Shown one piece after another: positions 41,701 to 51,176 of a stretch of DNA of 64,000 bases (position 1 is the first letter of the stretch; the number at the start of each line of letters is the position of its first letter). The position numbers and the translations under genes are program-made. The notes below the pieces were generated by a model that worked only from the letters and a program-made list of their open reading frames with translations, was not told where the DNA came from and made no database searches. This stretch comes from Atrichornis clamosus. Its lineage: Eukaryota; Chordata; Aves; Passeriformes; Menuridae. The DNA is taken from NCBI GenBank assembly GCA_013400975.1, contig WBMZ01012130.1, positions 1 through 64,000 on the forward strand. The letters are read 5' to 3'.

Positions 41701-44700
41701 TTCCCAGATATTAATGTGTATCTTATCTTCAAGAAGTGCTGAAAAGGGAGTGATGGTATCTTATTTTATGGCTTCAAATATATTAAACATAGAGCTACTA
41801 AATGACTTGGCTGTAGTTACCCAGAAAGTCTAGGGCAGAGTTTTGAATTGTTTGGAGCCTAAAACTTTGAATTTCTACTTTTCAGTATTCTGTCAGTAGG
41901 ACAGCCTTCAATTTTTTGTTTCTGTTGCACTCATTTCAGTACAAATTATTTCCATGGATGTAGGTACACAAGAAATCCATGTGACTATGTGTGAGGGATG
42001 TGTTGTATTTGCTGCTTAAAGCTCTGGCAGTGTTTATGTGATGTTTACTTGCTGAGACTGTGTTGAAACTGTTGAATAGGACTGTGGCTGTTCTGACTAT
42101 AGCAGATGTTCTTGCAGGCTTTGCTTCAGTGATGACATTTGTATTTCATCTAGCCTTTTCTTATGATAGTATATCTGTGCTGTATGGATAAGTGCTAGGG
42201 AGTTGGGTAATTTTGTTCTTTTTTGGAAAGTTACTCAACATAAATCAGGTTTCATTAAAAAACCTGTTACTTATACTGAGGTGGATTTTTCTTACTCAGC
42301 ACCCTGTGAAATGATGACATCAGATTTGGTTGCCCAGAGCTACTGGAAAACAGAACTAGACACCCTGCCCGAACAGCCAGCTGGAGCAGCGTTGATCGTG
42401 TGTTTCTTATCTCTTAGGCTCTGTCAGTTGAACTGTAACTGAACCTCGCCACTGTTTCCATAGGACTGGTGTCAGACTAATTGACCTTAGGTGGCCCTGG
42501 TTGCCGCCTTTCCAAAATTGACACACGGTGGTGATTTCAGTCTTCGTGGCTTCCTTGTTGTCCCTGATCCAGTCATCTTGGTCTCCTCAGCTCTTCCAAG
42601 AACCATGTTTTCTGGGCGTTCTGACGTACATGCCTGTCTGTAGTTGAACATCCTACAGCCTCTCTGATCAACAGATTAAGAAAAGCTTCATCCTCTTGTA
42701 AATACAGTGTTCTGCATCTCTTCAGGGAATAGAACTGGCCACCTTCTCTGCGTCATAGCTGACTATTCAGTCATGTCCATCTAATCAAGGTTTTGTAACA
42801 TTGCCACTGGTTGTAACTGCTCAGTGCAATGTAAGGACGTCACCCCCATGGTTCCTAAAGAGCTGCTGGAATTGTCTTCACAGCAGGGCTCAGACATTTA
42901 GTGGGGGGTGTTGCATTGGGGAGTGGGAAGACAGAAGTTTTATTTTGTTTTCCTAGGAGAAAGCTGGGAAAAGCATCCTGTGTTGATTTGGCAGTATGCC
43001 GGTTTGTCTTGATGCTAGTGTGGAATTCCATCTTAATTTTAAGACCTTTTAATAGTGACTGTAATTCAGAGGTGTTTTTTAATCCTTTTCCCATTGCCTG
43101 TTGTGATGCTCATCATCCTTTTATTTTGATATGTTCTTTGATCAACTGAGCCTCTGCACAAGAATTGCCTGAGCGTTATACCTTTCCCTCTTAATTCAAG
43201 TTAATTTCCTGTAGTTCTGCTGCTTTGAAGGTATTCCGTGGATTTGTTTTCCAGCATCTGTGTGCAGAGTACAAAGGTCTGCTTTTGTTGTTGCCTGTGA
43301 GGTAGTCTGCACATATTTGAGACTTTTTTAAAACCACAAACAAAAGACCACTTTTTTTTTTTTATTTAGCGGAGTATTATAATTGGCCTAGTTTGAGGAG
43401 ATCTTGCTTTCCTGTACAGCTCAAAAATGACTGGAAGGTTGTGGGGCTACAGAATAGTGGCAGATGGTGACATGCAGCTAATAAGCAGGGGCTTGTGCTC
43501 AGCTGTCAGTCAGAAGGCCCCAGAGCTTTTGAACAGAGGATTTCCATCCTGCCTCCCGCCAGGAGTTCAAGCCCTCAAAGTGAAAATCCTGTGAGATGGC
43601 GCCTTCAAAGTAGCAGAATTAGAGGTAATTTCTCCAAAGTACAGTATTTAAACTAAAAATAAGAATAAACCATGCCACCTAAAAGGGCATACCTTCTTTA
43701 GATAGCTAACTCAGAAGGGCATTACACTTGTGAAGTTTGACATTAGCTACTGCTTACTGAGAAACACATCCAGAATCTTAATTGGGGAGGGGGAAGGGGA
43801 GAAGAGTGATTGGGAAAATGAACTGCTGGCAGTACTGCAGTGGTGTGTGCTGTGTTCATGGTGACTAATGAATCTTTGCCCTCTCAGTGGCAGCAAACAC
43901 GCACAACTGCCTGGCCTCACAAGCCCAGCAATTACTGCTGGAGGAATCAGTAGGAGATGGAAGTGAAGTACAGTTCTTTGCTGTTCCACATAATGAACTG
44001 GAAGGGGTTTATTGGCATTATGTAGTTTTTTGCTGCTTACTATTAAGATGTATCTGCAAGTCCTTCAGTTTTGTGCAGATTTTTCCCATTAGTTTGTAAG
44101 ACAAAAATATTTTAAAATTTTAAAAATATAGATAGTACTTCCTCTAAAACTTAGGCTGCTCTGTTTATACACTGGAGAAACCCAGTCAAGGCAACTTGAG
44201 GTAAGAGCTGTTGTCCAAGCAATGCTTGGTCTTGCTTTATCCTTTTCTTGTATGTTTGGTGTGCTCAGCAGCACGCAAATGCTTGTGTGTACAGTCCTGA
44301 ACCTGAGTAACTCCACAGTAGTTGATTGGAGATGCTAAGGAACTCCACTAGGCCAGTGATGATTCTGCCAGCTCTTCCATTCTCCTAGGAGAGGAAAATA
44401 AATTTTTCCTGGGTTTTTTTTCAGAGCCACGCAAGAAGAAAAGCTAAGAGTAGGTACCTACCCACAAGAGAGTTTGGAGAAGGGTCACAGAATTGATGCT
44501 GTTTTCTTTTTGTGTTCCTTGTATATCCTTTAGGCTTCCTGCTTGTGCTTGTTAAGAGTGGAGAACAAAGGAGTTAAATGTAGTGAAACCATTTGTATGT
44601 TCTTCGTAGTTAAAGCTCCACAAAGAGATTGGTTTGACCAAAGTCCTTTATATATTTAAAATAGAAATGTAACATCTGATATCCTGACACAACCTATCCA

Positions 44701-47700
44701 CAGTGACACTGCTGATAGAAACGTACACGGATGCTGAGAAAAAATAAATCTGTCTTGCATGTGGTTTTTGCAAAACCTAAGGAAAAGGAAAATGCCTTTG
44801 TGATGGGCATGGTAGAAGATCTGAGATTTTAGTTCTATTTTGTGTTTGCAGTTTGCAGACTCTGAAGGTCAGAGACTCTGTGGTGTTTGTGCAATGGCTT
44901 TATGTTGGAACCTGGTCTACTTTGGGGCGATGGCTCTTCATGGCAGCTGGCTCACTAAACTCCTCTGTGCAGGCTGAGTGAAGTGATGAAAGTGTGTATG
45001 TTGTGTGATGTTATTTGTAAAGGATTAAAAGGTAATTAGAAAAGTATGTTTAAAAATGTTAATGCAAGAATTTTTAAATTTTTTAAAGAGTAGTGTATTT
45101 CAGCGTATGCTGCTGCCCATGATTAGTCTCTCACCTGTTAATTGCTGTGTGCCTCAGAGATTCACCCTTGCAGCTGCAGTGCTGTAATTGTAAGTGGAAG
45201 GAAAAAAAGCACATGACTTTGTTTTTGGTTTGTCTGTTCATAGTACTTGTGTGCAGTCACGAAGGAAGCAGCCGGAGGTGTGGTGGACAGGGGGACCTCC
45301 TTTCTGGTTCTCTTGGAGTCTTGGCACACTGGGCATTTGTTGCTGGAGCTGAAAAAACAAATGGGTATGAATATTAATTAATAACTTAATTGCTGTGAGT
45401 CTGTGGTCACCTATGGCAGTTGTTGTAGACCTATATAAATTTCCAAGTGAAGTTGGAGTTTTTGGTACAAAGGTATCCATGTACTTTTAAAAAATGTAAG
45501 AGTGTTCTAGAGCAGTCTACATAAAAGTAATACTTTTAGTAAGACAAACCCTTCAGTAATCTAACATCTCCCAAGACTGAGGCAGAAGAAGAGCCTCTGG
45601 ATCTATTCCCAAGGACATTAATGTACAAGGTATGTGTTTTCAAAAGGAATGTAGACAAAATACGAAGAATAAATAAGTGGTGGTCATCGCCAGTAGCATC
45701 TCTGTAATTCAGAAAACATGGCTTTGGTTTGGTATTTTGGTGAATCCTCCTGCATTGTGCCTAAGTAATTCAGTGGGCAGGTATGTTCAAACTTGCAAAT
45801 AAAACACAGTTTCAAATAGGGGTAACTCTTAAGTCTAAATGGCAGTCCAGTTTGGCTGTACATAAAGCAGCCATGCAGCTGGCTGTTGGCTTTTTAGTTA
45901 AATTATGTCAATTCCTGTCCAACTAGTTGGTCCATCTAGTCATACACTCTTCTTGTGAAAGCAGCTGCTTTAAATGAAGTTGAAAGGAACATTAGCAGTC
46001 AGGGAGTTACAGTCCCTCTTGTCGTAAGTAATGAGCTGTGGAAGCTTGAGGAGTGGAGATCTCTTGTAGTGTTTCGGATGCTGCATGCAGGTGCACAAAA
46101 TCAGATGTCCATGGGAGTTAACCAGTCTGTGCTTGTGTTACCACAGGGGCACTGCACGAGGTGCCCCAGGAGGAATGAGGGACCCGTTGAACCAGACTTC
46201 AAAATTCTGAAATCTAACATACATAATCTTGATTTCCTTTTTCATTCTGGGTATCTGAAGGTGCTGCTGCCACTAAAGGAGGAATTTTAAGTCATTATAA
46301 GAGTGACTTCATATTTGCATGGGATACAACACAGCAGTATTAAATTGTTGGAGAGATTAGGAAACACAGCATGTGTTCTCCAGACTCTCTTGACAGGAGC
46401 TCCTGTGGCTTTTCCAGACAGCTTGCTCGGAAGCTCCTTTATTTTATAGATGAAGGAAAAGTTAATTGGCATCAGCAATACATTGTGTCTCCTGTGGTGG
46501 TGTTAAGGTGACCCTTTGCAAACACCTGCTGTACCAATCCTGTCTACTTTGTGTGTTGCAGGAAAGGAGGAGCTTTTTGGGGTCAGGGAGTCAGGGCACC
46601 CGCTTGCAGACTGCAGTGCAGGCAGTCCAGCCAGGCTTTCCAGCTTGTGCCTGGCTCTGGCGTTTCGGAAGGGGTCTGTGCAGAGCGGGGTTTTCAAACG
46701 TTGAGGTTGCCCTGGCTTTCAGGGATGCCAGTGGTACAGTAGGCAGCACTCTTCACCTGAGCACAGCTCTTGTTTCAGAGCACTATTTGGGCATCCAGGA
46801 TTAACTCTCAAGGTGGCTCAAATACTCCTGCACCTTGATTAGTATACAGAGTGTCAGCTTAGGTCACACTTAATTGTAAAGTCACGTCCTGCTTTGCCTG
46901 TGTTTTACATTGGGATCCTTCACAGAACTCTCACTTGGCAGAGGGGTCACTAGGTCCTTAGGTGTCTCACAGGCAGCGATGCCCCAGCTGGGACTGAGCT
47001 TTGTGAGGTTTCCAATCAGCCAGAACCTGGAGCCCAGCCCTGGCTGCTGAACTGTTCTACAGCTGTTTTCTGTTTTAAGGCAGCAGAAGTGATTCCCATG
47101 GCCCAGCCTGTGAAAAGGTGCTCTGGAGGTGGCAGGACTGTGCTGGCTGCTCTGCAGGAGGTTCAGCATGAGAGCTCTGGGTCTGCTCCTGGGTACACTC
47201 CTGGGCAGTTCCTAAGCATGTGGGAGGTGTTACAAGAGTGCCTTAATTTCTGTTGTGGCTGCCACTGTACCCCTTTTAAGCTGATGTAATGAAGAGCCTG
47301 GAGCAGTCACTATGACGCTGTTGAAAATCATCCCTTGTGTGGGGATCCTTCTCCCACTCCCTGCAACACAAAATTAATGGAGTTACTCAGTGAGTGGAGA
47401 GGAAAGGGGGTTGAAAGGCTGTCAGGTGAAACTTTGGTCTTCTTCTGAAGGAAAGGATGAAGCTTCACCATCAGTAAAACGAGACATGGAACACCTTCTT
47501 ATCCATTTTTTAAGCCTGTTGTCCTTCTGCTTTGGCCCTGGTGGTGTTTCTCACTCAGTCACATGCTGTGCCGTGGGTAGGAAAGTATTTCTTAAAAAAA
47601 ATTCAGGCAAAGATGCTCTGCAGTGCCAGAGTCGGAGAAATACAGATCTTTGTTCAAGAGGCCTTCCCAGCAATGGTGACAAACATTTATGGGTACAGAG

Positions 47701-47930
47701 ATGATGTCCACCACTTAGAAATTGCACAAGTGTTTGAATTCTCTTTATAATGTTGCTTTTTTTGGTTTCTTCCTTTTAGTCAAAATCCCTTTCTAGTGGC
47801 TGCATTTGGAGCTTGCTCTCTCACAAGGCAGTCTAACCACCAAGCCTTTCAAAAATTTGGACGTTCAATGACAGCCTCTGACATGGTTTCAGAAGTTGGA
47901 ACAGCTTTTAACAAACTTTTTGAAACCTGA
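5604..47930 (+). CDS. NAXD: ATP-dependent NAD(P)H-hydrate dehydratase, nine exons
   Basis: The exons 5604-5754, 6979-7024, 8674-8762, 21488-21596, 36054-36104, 36187-36291, 36657-36777, 45244-45364 and 47780-47930 splice with GT-AG borders and keep one frame. They encode 314 residues, equal to mammalian NAXD after its leader exon. The enzyme uses ATP to dehydrate the S form of damaged NADHX and NADPHX back to NADH and NADPH, working with the epimerase NAXE. In mammals it acts in cytosol, mitochondria and ER depending on the first exon. It belongs to the ribokinase-like fold. Visible signatures are [51 protein letters not shown] and the catalytic [12 protein letters not shown] with its aspartate. 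The targeting exon is not in the window, so the 5' end is incomplete or replaced by the trihelix exons. Confidence 0.95.
5755..6978 (+). other. NAXD: NAXD intron after the 5604 exon
   Basis: AT-rich intron of 1.2 kb. It holds a 23-base tandem duplication at 6326-6369 and a short GGTT-repeat tract at about 6112-6140. Nothing else is recognised. Confidence 0.7.
6326..6369. repeat. 23-base tandem duplication
   Basis: CATTGAACAAAAGACATTTT at 6327 is repeated as CATTGAACAAAGAACATTTT at 6350. The copies differ by two bases. Confidence 0.8.
6979..7024 (+). CDS. NAXD: NAXD exon (46 nt)
   Basis: The acceptor CATTCTAG ends at 6978 and the donor GTACGT starts at 7025. It encodes [15 protein letters not shown], a strongly conserved alpha helix of the NAXD fold that follows the glycine-rich GIVGG segment. 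The exon is small but the match is unambiguous. Confidence 0.93.
7025..8673 (+). other. NAXD: NAXD intron (1.65 kb)
   Basis: AT-rich intron with no recognised exon, repeat or RNA gene. An open frame of 83 codons at 8326-8577 runs into poly-A-rich sequence and looks accidental. Confidence 0.7.
8674..8762 (+). CDS. NAXD: NAXD exon (89 nt)
   Basis: The acceptor TTCTTTTTTAG ends at 8673 and the donor GTAAGT starts at 8763. It encodes [20 protein letters not shown] and [10 protein letters not shown], matching the mammalian protein closely. The next intron is 12.7 kb. Confidence 0.94.
16629..16720 (+). repeat. T/G low-complexity tract
   Basis: Irregular GTTTT/GGTTTT units with almost no A or C over 90 bases. 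It is probably an expanded or decayed tail-type low-complexity sequence. Confidence 0.7.
16900..16972 (-). mobile_element. Decayed CR1-like LINE fragment
   Basis: The plus strand reads GGGACTGCCCCAATCCAGGT then GCAGCACCTTGCACTCATTG and TTCATGAGGTTAA. This follows the antisense of the CR1 reverse-transcriptase region as I recall it (GCAGGACCTTGCACTTGGCC, then CTTCATGAGGTT). The fragment is short and diverged, and sequence beyond it is not recognisable. Confidence 0.55.
19713..19795. repeat. Compound TA / GA microsatellite
   Basis: Two TA runs (19713-19728 and 19769-19780) surround short ATATAG sequence, and the second passes directly into a GA run (19781-19792). Confidence 0.85.
21488..21596 (+). 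CDS. NAXD: NAXD exon (109 nt)
   Basis: The acceptor CATTTAG ends at 21487 and the donor GTAATG starts at 21597. It encodes [20 protein letters not shown] followed by [16 protein letters not shown]. The GPGLGRD motif is a family hallmark at the substrate/nucleotide site. The exon ends on a codon boundary. Confidence 0.95.
27128..27163. repeat. 20-base-period tandem duplication
   Basis: TAAGTTCATTTTAAGT occurs twice without mismatch, at 27128 and 27148. Confidence 0.85.
31816..31918 (+). repeat. GTTT-type low-complexity tract
   Basis: About 100 bases of GGTTT/GTTT units, ending in five regular GTTT copies before TTAATAC. Confidence 0.85.
33225..33335 (+). mobile_element. Old interspersed-repeat copy 1 (LINE-like tail)
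   Basis: The stretch contains AATCAGAAGAGCTTAGTATG and TTCAAAAATTGGACTATTGG. It aligns with copy 2, about 0.92 kb downstream. Both resemble the amniote repeat whose 3' part reads TTCAAAAAGGATTAGACATT as I recall it, usually classed with CR1/L3-type LINEs. Confidence 0.4.
34150..34262 (+). mobile_element. Old interspersed-repeat copy 2 (LINE-like tail)
   Basis: The stretch reads GTGCCACAGGATAGCTAATC, TGAAGAGCTTAATAACATTC, then AAAAATAATTAGACTTTTGG and ATGGATACCATCC. It is collinear with copy 1 and closer to the presumed consensus. Confidence 0.45.
34700..35832 (-). mobile_element. Endogenous retrovirus LTR, antisense to NAXD (solo LTR likely)
   Basis: This block differs from its AT-rich surroundings. 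It is GC-richer and carries imperfect repeats of about 30 bases built on CTGCTCCAGCATGGGCTCC and GGGCTGCAG units (35160-35540). Read on the - strand it begins near 35832 with TATTGGGTTTGC, and the first dinucleotide is CG where TG is expected. It continues through GGGGTGGCTTCTGTGAG, and an AATAAA (34928-34933) lies farther along. I recognise this as an LTR family abundant in songbird genomes; the family name was not verified. No retroviral gene is next to it, so it is probably a solo LTR. The left boundary is uncertain by about 60 bases. It is an old copy with many substitutions. Confidence 0.7.
36054..36104 (+). CDS. NAXD: NAXD micro-exon (51 nt)
   Basis: The acceptor TTTTTTGCAG ends at 36053 and the donor GTAAGT starts at 36105. 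It encodes [17 protein letters not shown], and the next exon completes the DADGL motif. Length and phase (0,0) mean that skipping would keep the frame but remove a core beta strand. It lies only 222 bases from an antisense LTR. Confidence 0.94.
36187..36291 (+). CDS. NAXD: NAXD exon (105 nt)
   Basis: The acceptor TTTGCAG ends at 36186 and the donor GTGAGC starts at 36292. It encodes [20 protein letters not shown] and then [15 protein letters not shown]. The TPN-x(2)-EF segment is the conserved loop of the ribokinase-like NAXD family. The preceding intron is only 82 bases. Confidence 0.95.
36292..36656 (+). other. NAXD: NAXD intron (365 nt)
   Basis: Short AT-rich intron with normal GTGAGC and TTGTAG ends. 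Nothing else is seen in it. Confidence 0.8.
36657..36777 (+). CDS. NAXD: NAXD exon (121 nt)
   Basis: The acceptor TTGTTGTAG ends at 36656 and the donor GTAAGT starts at 36778. It encodes [20 protein letters not shown], then [28 protein letters not shown] is the conserved KG motif before the nucleotide-binding loop. Confidence 0.95.
36778..45243 (+). other. NAXD: NAXD intron (8.5 kb)
   Basis: AT-rich intron. Poly-A/poly-T runs occur at 38945-38967 and 43351-43364. A 7-base inverted repeat (CTGATCA/TGATCAG) sits at 37322-37342. I recognise no exon or intact mobile element. Confidence 0.7.
45244..45364 (+). CDS. NAXD: NAXD exon with the catalytic GQGD loop
   Basis: The acceptor TGTTCATAG ends at 45243 and the donor GTATGA starts at 45365. 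It encodes [20 protein letters not shown] and [20 protein letters not shown]. The loop GGQGDLLSG carries the aspartate that acts as catalytic base in this fold (the GxGD anion-hole motif of ribokinase-like enzymes). Confidence 0.95.
45365..47779 (+). other. NAXD: NAXD last intron (2.4 kb)
   Basis: The intron becomes GC-richer around 46.5-47.3 kb. Overlapping open frames on both strands there (for example 46466-46804) have no recognisable domain. Nothing functional is supported. Confidence 0.7.
47780..47930 (+). CDS. NAXD: NAXD last coding exon
   Basis: The acceptor TTCCTTTTAG ends at 47779 and the stop is TGA 47928-47930. It encodes [20 protein letters not shown], then the C-terminal helix ending FNKLFET, matching the end of mammalian NAXD in length and sequence. 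Confidence 0.95.
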
Positions 47931-48162
47931 AGCCAAAGCAGCGGAGAAGAAAAGGAAGAGCAATGACTGCAAGAGTAATTACATGTACCGTAGAATTTAC
48001 ATAATGCACCCTTTCAAGTGCTGTAGCAGCATTGGTATGTTAGGTAGATATTTTTTATTTTTAAGAATAGAAAAATATGATTAATGTAGATATTTTTTAA
48101 GGGTTTGGAATACAAAAATGTTTTGGCTGAAATAAGCTGTAGTTGCAGATCTGTTATAATAT

Positions 48163-48168
48163 AATAAA
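48163..48168 (+). terminator. NAXD: Proximal NAXD poly(A) signal
   Basis: AATAAA lies 233 bases after the NAXD stop codon, followed by a T-rich stretch (CTGTTCTTTTTG). This gives a short 3' UTR. Confidence 0.55.
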
Positions 48169-49974
48169 ACTAAACTGAAAGTATTCCTCTGTTCTTTTTG
48201 ATAGTTATTGAGCAATAACTAAGGTGAACAGCAAAAAAAAAAATGCACTTGATATTTAGATAAAATTCTTCCACCAGCTCAACCGAATTTCTTGGATTGC
48301 ACCAAGGTTGTCACTTGTCATTTTTAGACCCTCTGTCTAGAATTAGCTATTGCACTTCATTTTTTTTGCCATGCTAGTATATTAAGAAACAAAAAGTAAG
48401 CCTCTTTGGAAAGGGAATGCATGAGAGTTGCTGTAGATTTTGAATGTAATTAGTTGCCTTTTCCCATTCCCGGTCCCAGAGGCAGTGTTCATTTGGATAA
48501 GGCACCCCCTCCTGCAGTGTCTTGTTATTTTTTAAAAGGTTCCCCCCAGCAGAGTAAGGATAAACCGTAGATATCTTAGCAGTAAAATTCATTAAGCAGT
48601 AATTAGGCTTACCTGGAAAAAAAAAATCTATTTCTTTATCCGGTCTTGACTCATCTGGAACTCGCTATGATGAACCTCTGAAATGATCATCTGGAGAGGT
48701 ACAGGTGGGGCAGGAAACTCAGCAATACCCAGTGGAACTGGTCAGACTCTGAGTGCTCATGGAAGATGAAGTGCATTTAAAACTCCAGCTGCCTGCTGGG
48801 TTAGAACTGGGAGCAGACCAGCACACAGATCCGTAGGTGGGCAGCGAGGAGCCGGCAGGAACACAAGGTGAAGGAGCAAAAGGCAGCCCACAGCCCGTGC
48901 CTGTACCCTCCTGGCTGTGTGCACGCAGCCACGTGCTGCAAGTCAAAGGCTGGAGCACAAAAAGGGTGCTCGGTGTTTGAGCTTCAAGTGCAGTACTGAG
49001 TACTGCAAAAAGCGGTGGTTTTTAGAGCAAAAAGTGTAGAGGCTTTTTGCTTGATCTTTGCGAGACAGGACACTGCCAGGGCCACGCTGACCTGGTGCAT
49101 TGGCACGGCAGGCGAGCATTAGGTATGAAGGGGAACTTGCACTGAGTAACTTCTTAAATTCTCAGAGATTCAGTCAAAGCTCGTAGGGATTGACTCAGCA
49201 GGGAGAGGGAGGAAATTCATGCACAGTACATTTAAGTGGGCACTGCCCTTGAACCTCCAGCCCAGCTCCCGATGTTTATGCTCATTAAAGCACCGGAACA
49301 AGCACAGGGCGTGTCCAGTTACTGCAGTAGATGTCTCCTGTTCAGCACAGCCACTCGTGCAACTCTGGGAATGTGGTGTCTCGCAGACCAGTCAGGCTGT
49401 GTTCTCATTCCTTGCAATAGCTGCCTGCAGAAAGCACCCGGAACCAGAAAGGCTGCGCCAAGTGTTTCCCTTCAGCCCTTGGTATTTCTGGATGCACTGT
49501 GACTACTACCTCACCCTGATGCATTTTTTTCTTTTTAAACCAGTTACCTATTTTTAAAATAGGTTTTTAAATGTTTGCTTGTGTTGCTCTACGAGGCTTC
49601 ACAGACTACTCTTAAGACATGAGGTTTTAGTGTTTAAGCAGTTTTGTGAACTGTGTACATCTTTGGGGAAAGTCAAGTTGTTATTTCCCTCCTTTAAATC
49701 TATTTGAGAAACCTGACTACTTTTAAATGAAATCAGAAAGTTAAAACTGATTTTAAAACAGCTACTGACTTTCCTTTGAAATGAGCAAATTTTTTCAGTG
49801 TTATTATAATCTAAATGATGTGTAGGCGAAGCCAATTAACAGAGCTCAGTACAGATTTCAACCTGCCCTGTTGGTTTTAAAGCTACACAGAAGTTGTAAC
49901 TGTTATTCACTAATGTATACAAATTGTTACAAATTTTAAACATTCTGGAAATGTAGCAGTTTCTTTTGGTAGGA

Positions 49975-49980
49975 AATAAA
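49975..49980 (+). terminator. NAXD: Distal NAXD poly(A) signal
   Basis: AATAAA is followed about 25-35 bases later by a strong GT-rich element (50003-50020, TTTGTTTGGTGTGTGCTG), the classical layout of an efficient cleavage site. It would give a 3' UTR of about 2 kb. Which signal is used is not known from sequence. Confidence 0.5.
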
Positions 49981-51026
49981 AATAATACCAAATTGACTGG
50001 ACTTTGTTTGGTGTGTGCTGATCCCATTTCACACAGCAGCTGAGCTGCCTGCTCACCATTCACTCCAGTTTGCCAGAACAACACTGCCACTCAAAAACGT
50101 GCAACACCAGCTGCGTCAAACAAGCACCTGCCCCAGTGCTGATGAAGAGACATCCCAGTCTTCTCTAGAGGTACCAATAAGGGAGGAAGGGAGCAGAAAA
50201 ATAGCTACGTGTTTTATTCTCAACAGTATAAAAGAAAACCTTTATCCTTCTGAAAAGATAATTTGAAAATACAATTCACACAAGCTCCTTGTAGATGAAC
50301 CCATGTTCTTCTTGGTTTTTATGTTTTATAATTTAAAGAAAATGTGCAAGTAAGTACCAGCCCCATATCAACTCAGGCCCTAGAACACAAGTCACCACAC
50401 ATGTAAGAGAGGCCTCTGCACCTCTGCCCACAGCCAGGGCCAGCAGAAAGAAGAGCTAATAACTAAACATATTATCTGCCCAGTTCTGATGTAGAAGTGC
50501 TGAGTGTGCTGCACTCCCAGTGCTACAGAAGTCTCAATGTATTCTGTGCGAAGGCAAACTGAAGATACCAGGCCTTACAGGTAACCAGATACCATCCTAT
50601 TCCAGGTAAAGGTCTCACAGGACCAAACCAGCACCACTGCAGTAAGGAAATACTTCAAGGTCAGAAGTATCCCCCACTCCAGTGTCCGAGAGGAACAAAA
50701 CTGTTTAATCAACAGGCATAAAATTAAGTGTTTTCACCCTCAAAGACAGGCCTAAGTTCTCGCCTCTGTCTTTGCCGTGTTTTAACTCTCAGCGTCCGGT
50801 CAGCAGCGTGGGGTGAGGGCAGACCAGGGAGCACGAGGGGCTGGGGCAGCTCCTGCAGTAGAACAGAGCCACGTCTGTAAGTCAGCACAGCTGCTCCGGG
50901 GCAGCCCTGCATTCCGGATGCTTCCACCACCCGTGCTGCAAGGCCTGCATTTATTCACCTAGTAGTAGTGCCAGCAGTTTTGCTCAGATTATAGTCTGTC
51001 GTTTTTAGCCATTCTGTTCCACAGAA

Positions 51027-51032
51027 TTTATT
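51027..51032 (-). terminator. CARS2: CARS2 poly(A) signal
   Basis: AATAAA on the - strand lies 70 bases past the CARS2 stop codon. Other - strand AATAAA hexamers are at 50950-50955 and 50213-50218, so longer 3' ends are possible. Confidence 0.55.
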
Positions 51033-51101
51033 TGGAAAGAATTACTATTTACAACAGGTGCCAAAGTACTTGAAATAAAACACAAGTCCAAGGATGAAGG
51101 A

Positions 51102-51176
51102 TCAGCTTTTTTTCTCTGTCTGCTGCTCTGTCTGCCCTCCTTCCACGATCTCCCAGGTTGAAACAGCAGTTCTGTC
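51102..51176 (-). CDS. CARS2: CARS2 last coding exon
   Basis: The - strand acceptor is a T-run then ACAG (plus strand 51177-51180). The exon encodes [20 protein letters not shown] then EKKS and a TGA stop at 51102-51104. It parallels the mammalian ending DRSS...STWE after INIK, so both phase and content agree. It is too short to stand out as an open frame and was found by looking for the continuation of GIHIK. Confidence 0.85.
   Translation of the reverse strand, partial: DRTAVSTWEIVEGGQTEQQTEKKS

Larger units (their letters stand above)
47931..51101. other. Convergent 3' UTR/intergenic interval NAXD-CARS2
   Basis: This holds the 3' UTRs of NAXD (+) and CARS2 (-) and whatever separates them. 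With the nearest signals the gap is about 2.8 kb; with the distal NAXD signal near 49980 and the CARS2 signal at 50213 the two ends come within about 200 bases. No other gene is seen. Confidence 0.65.
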
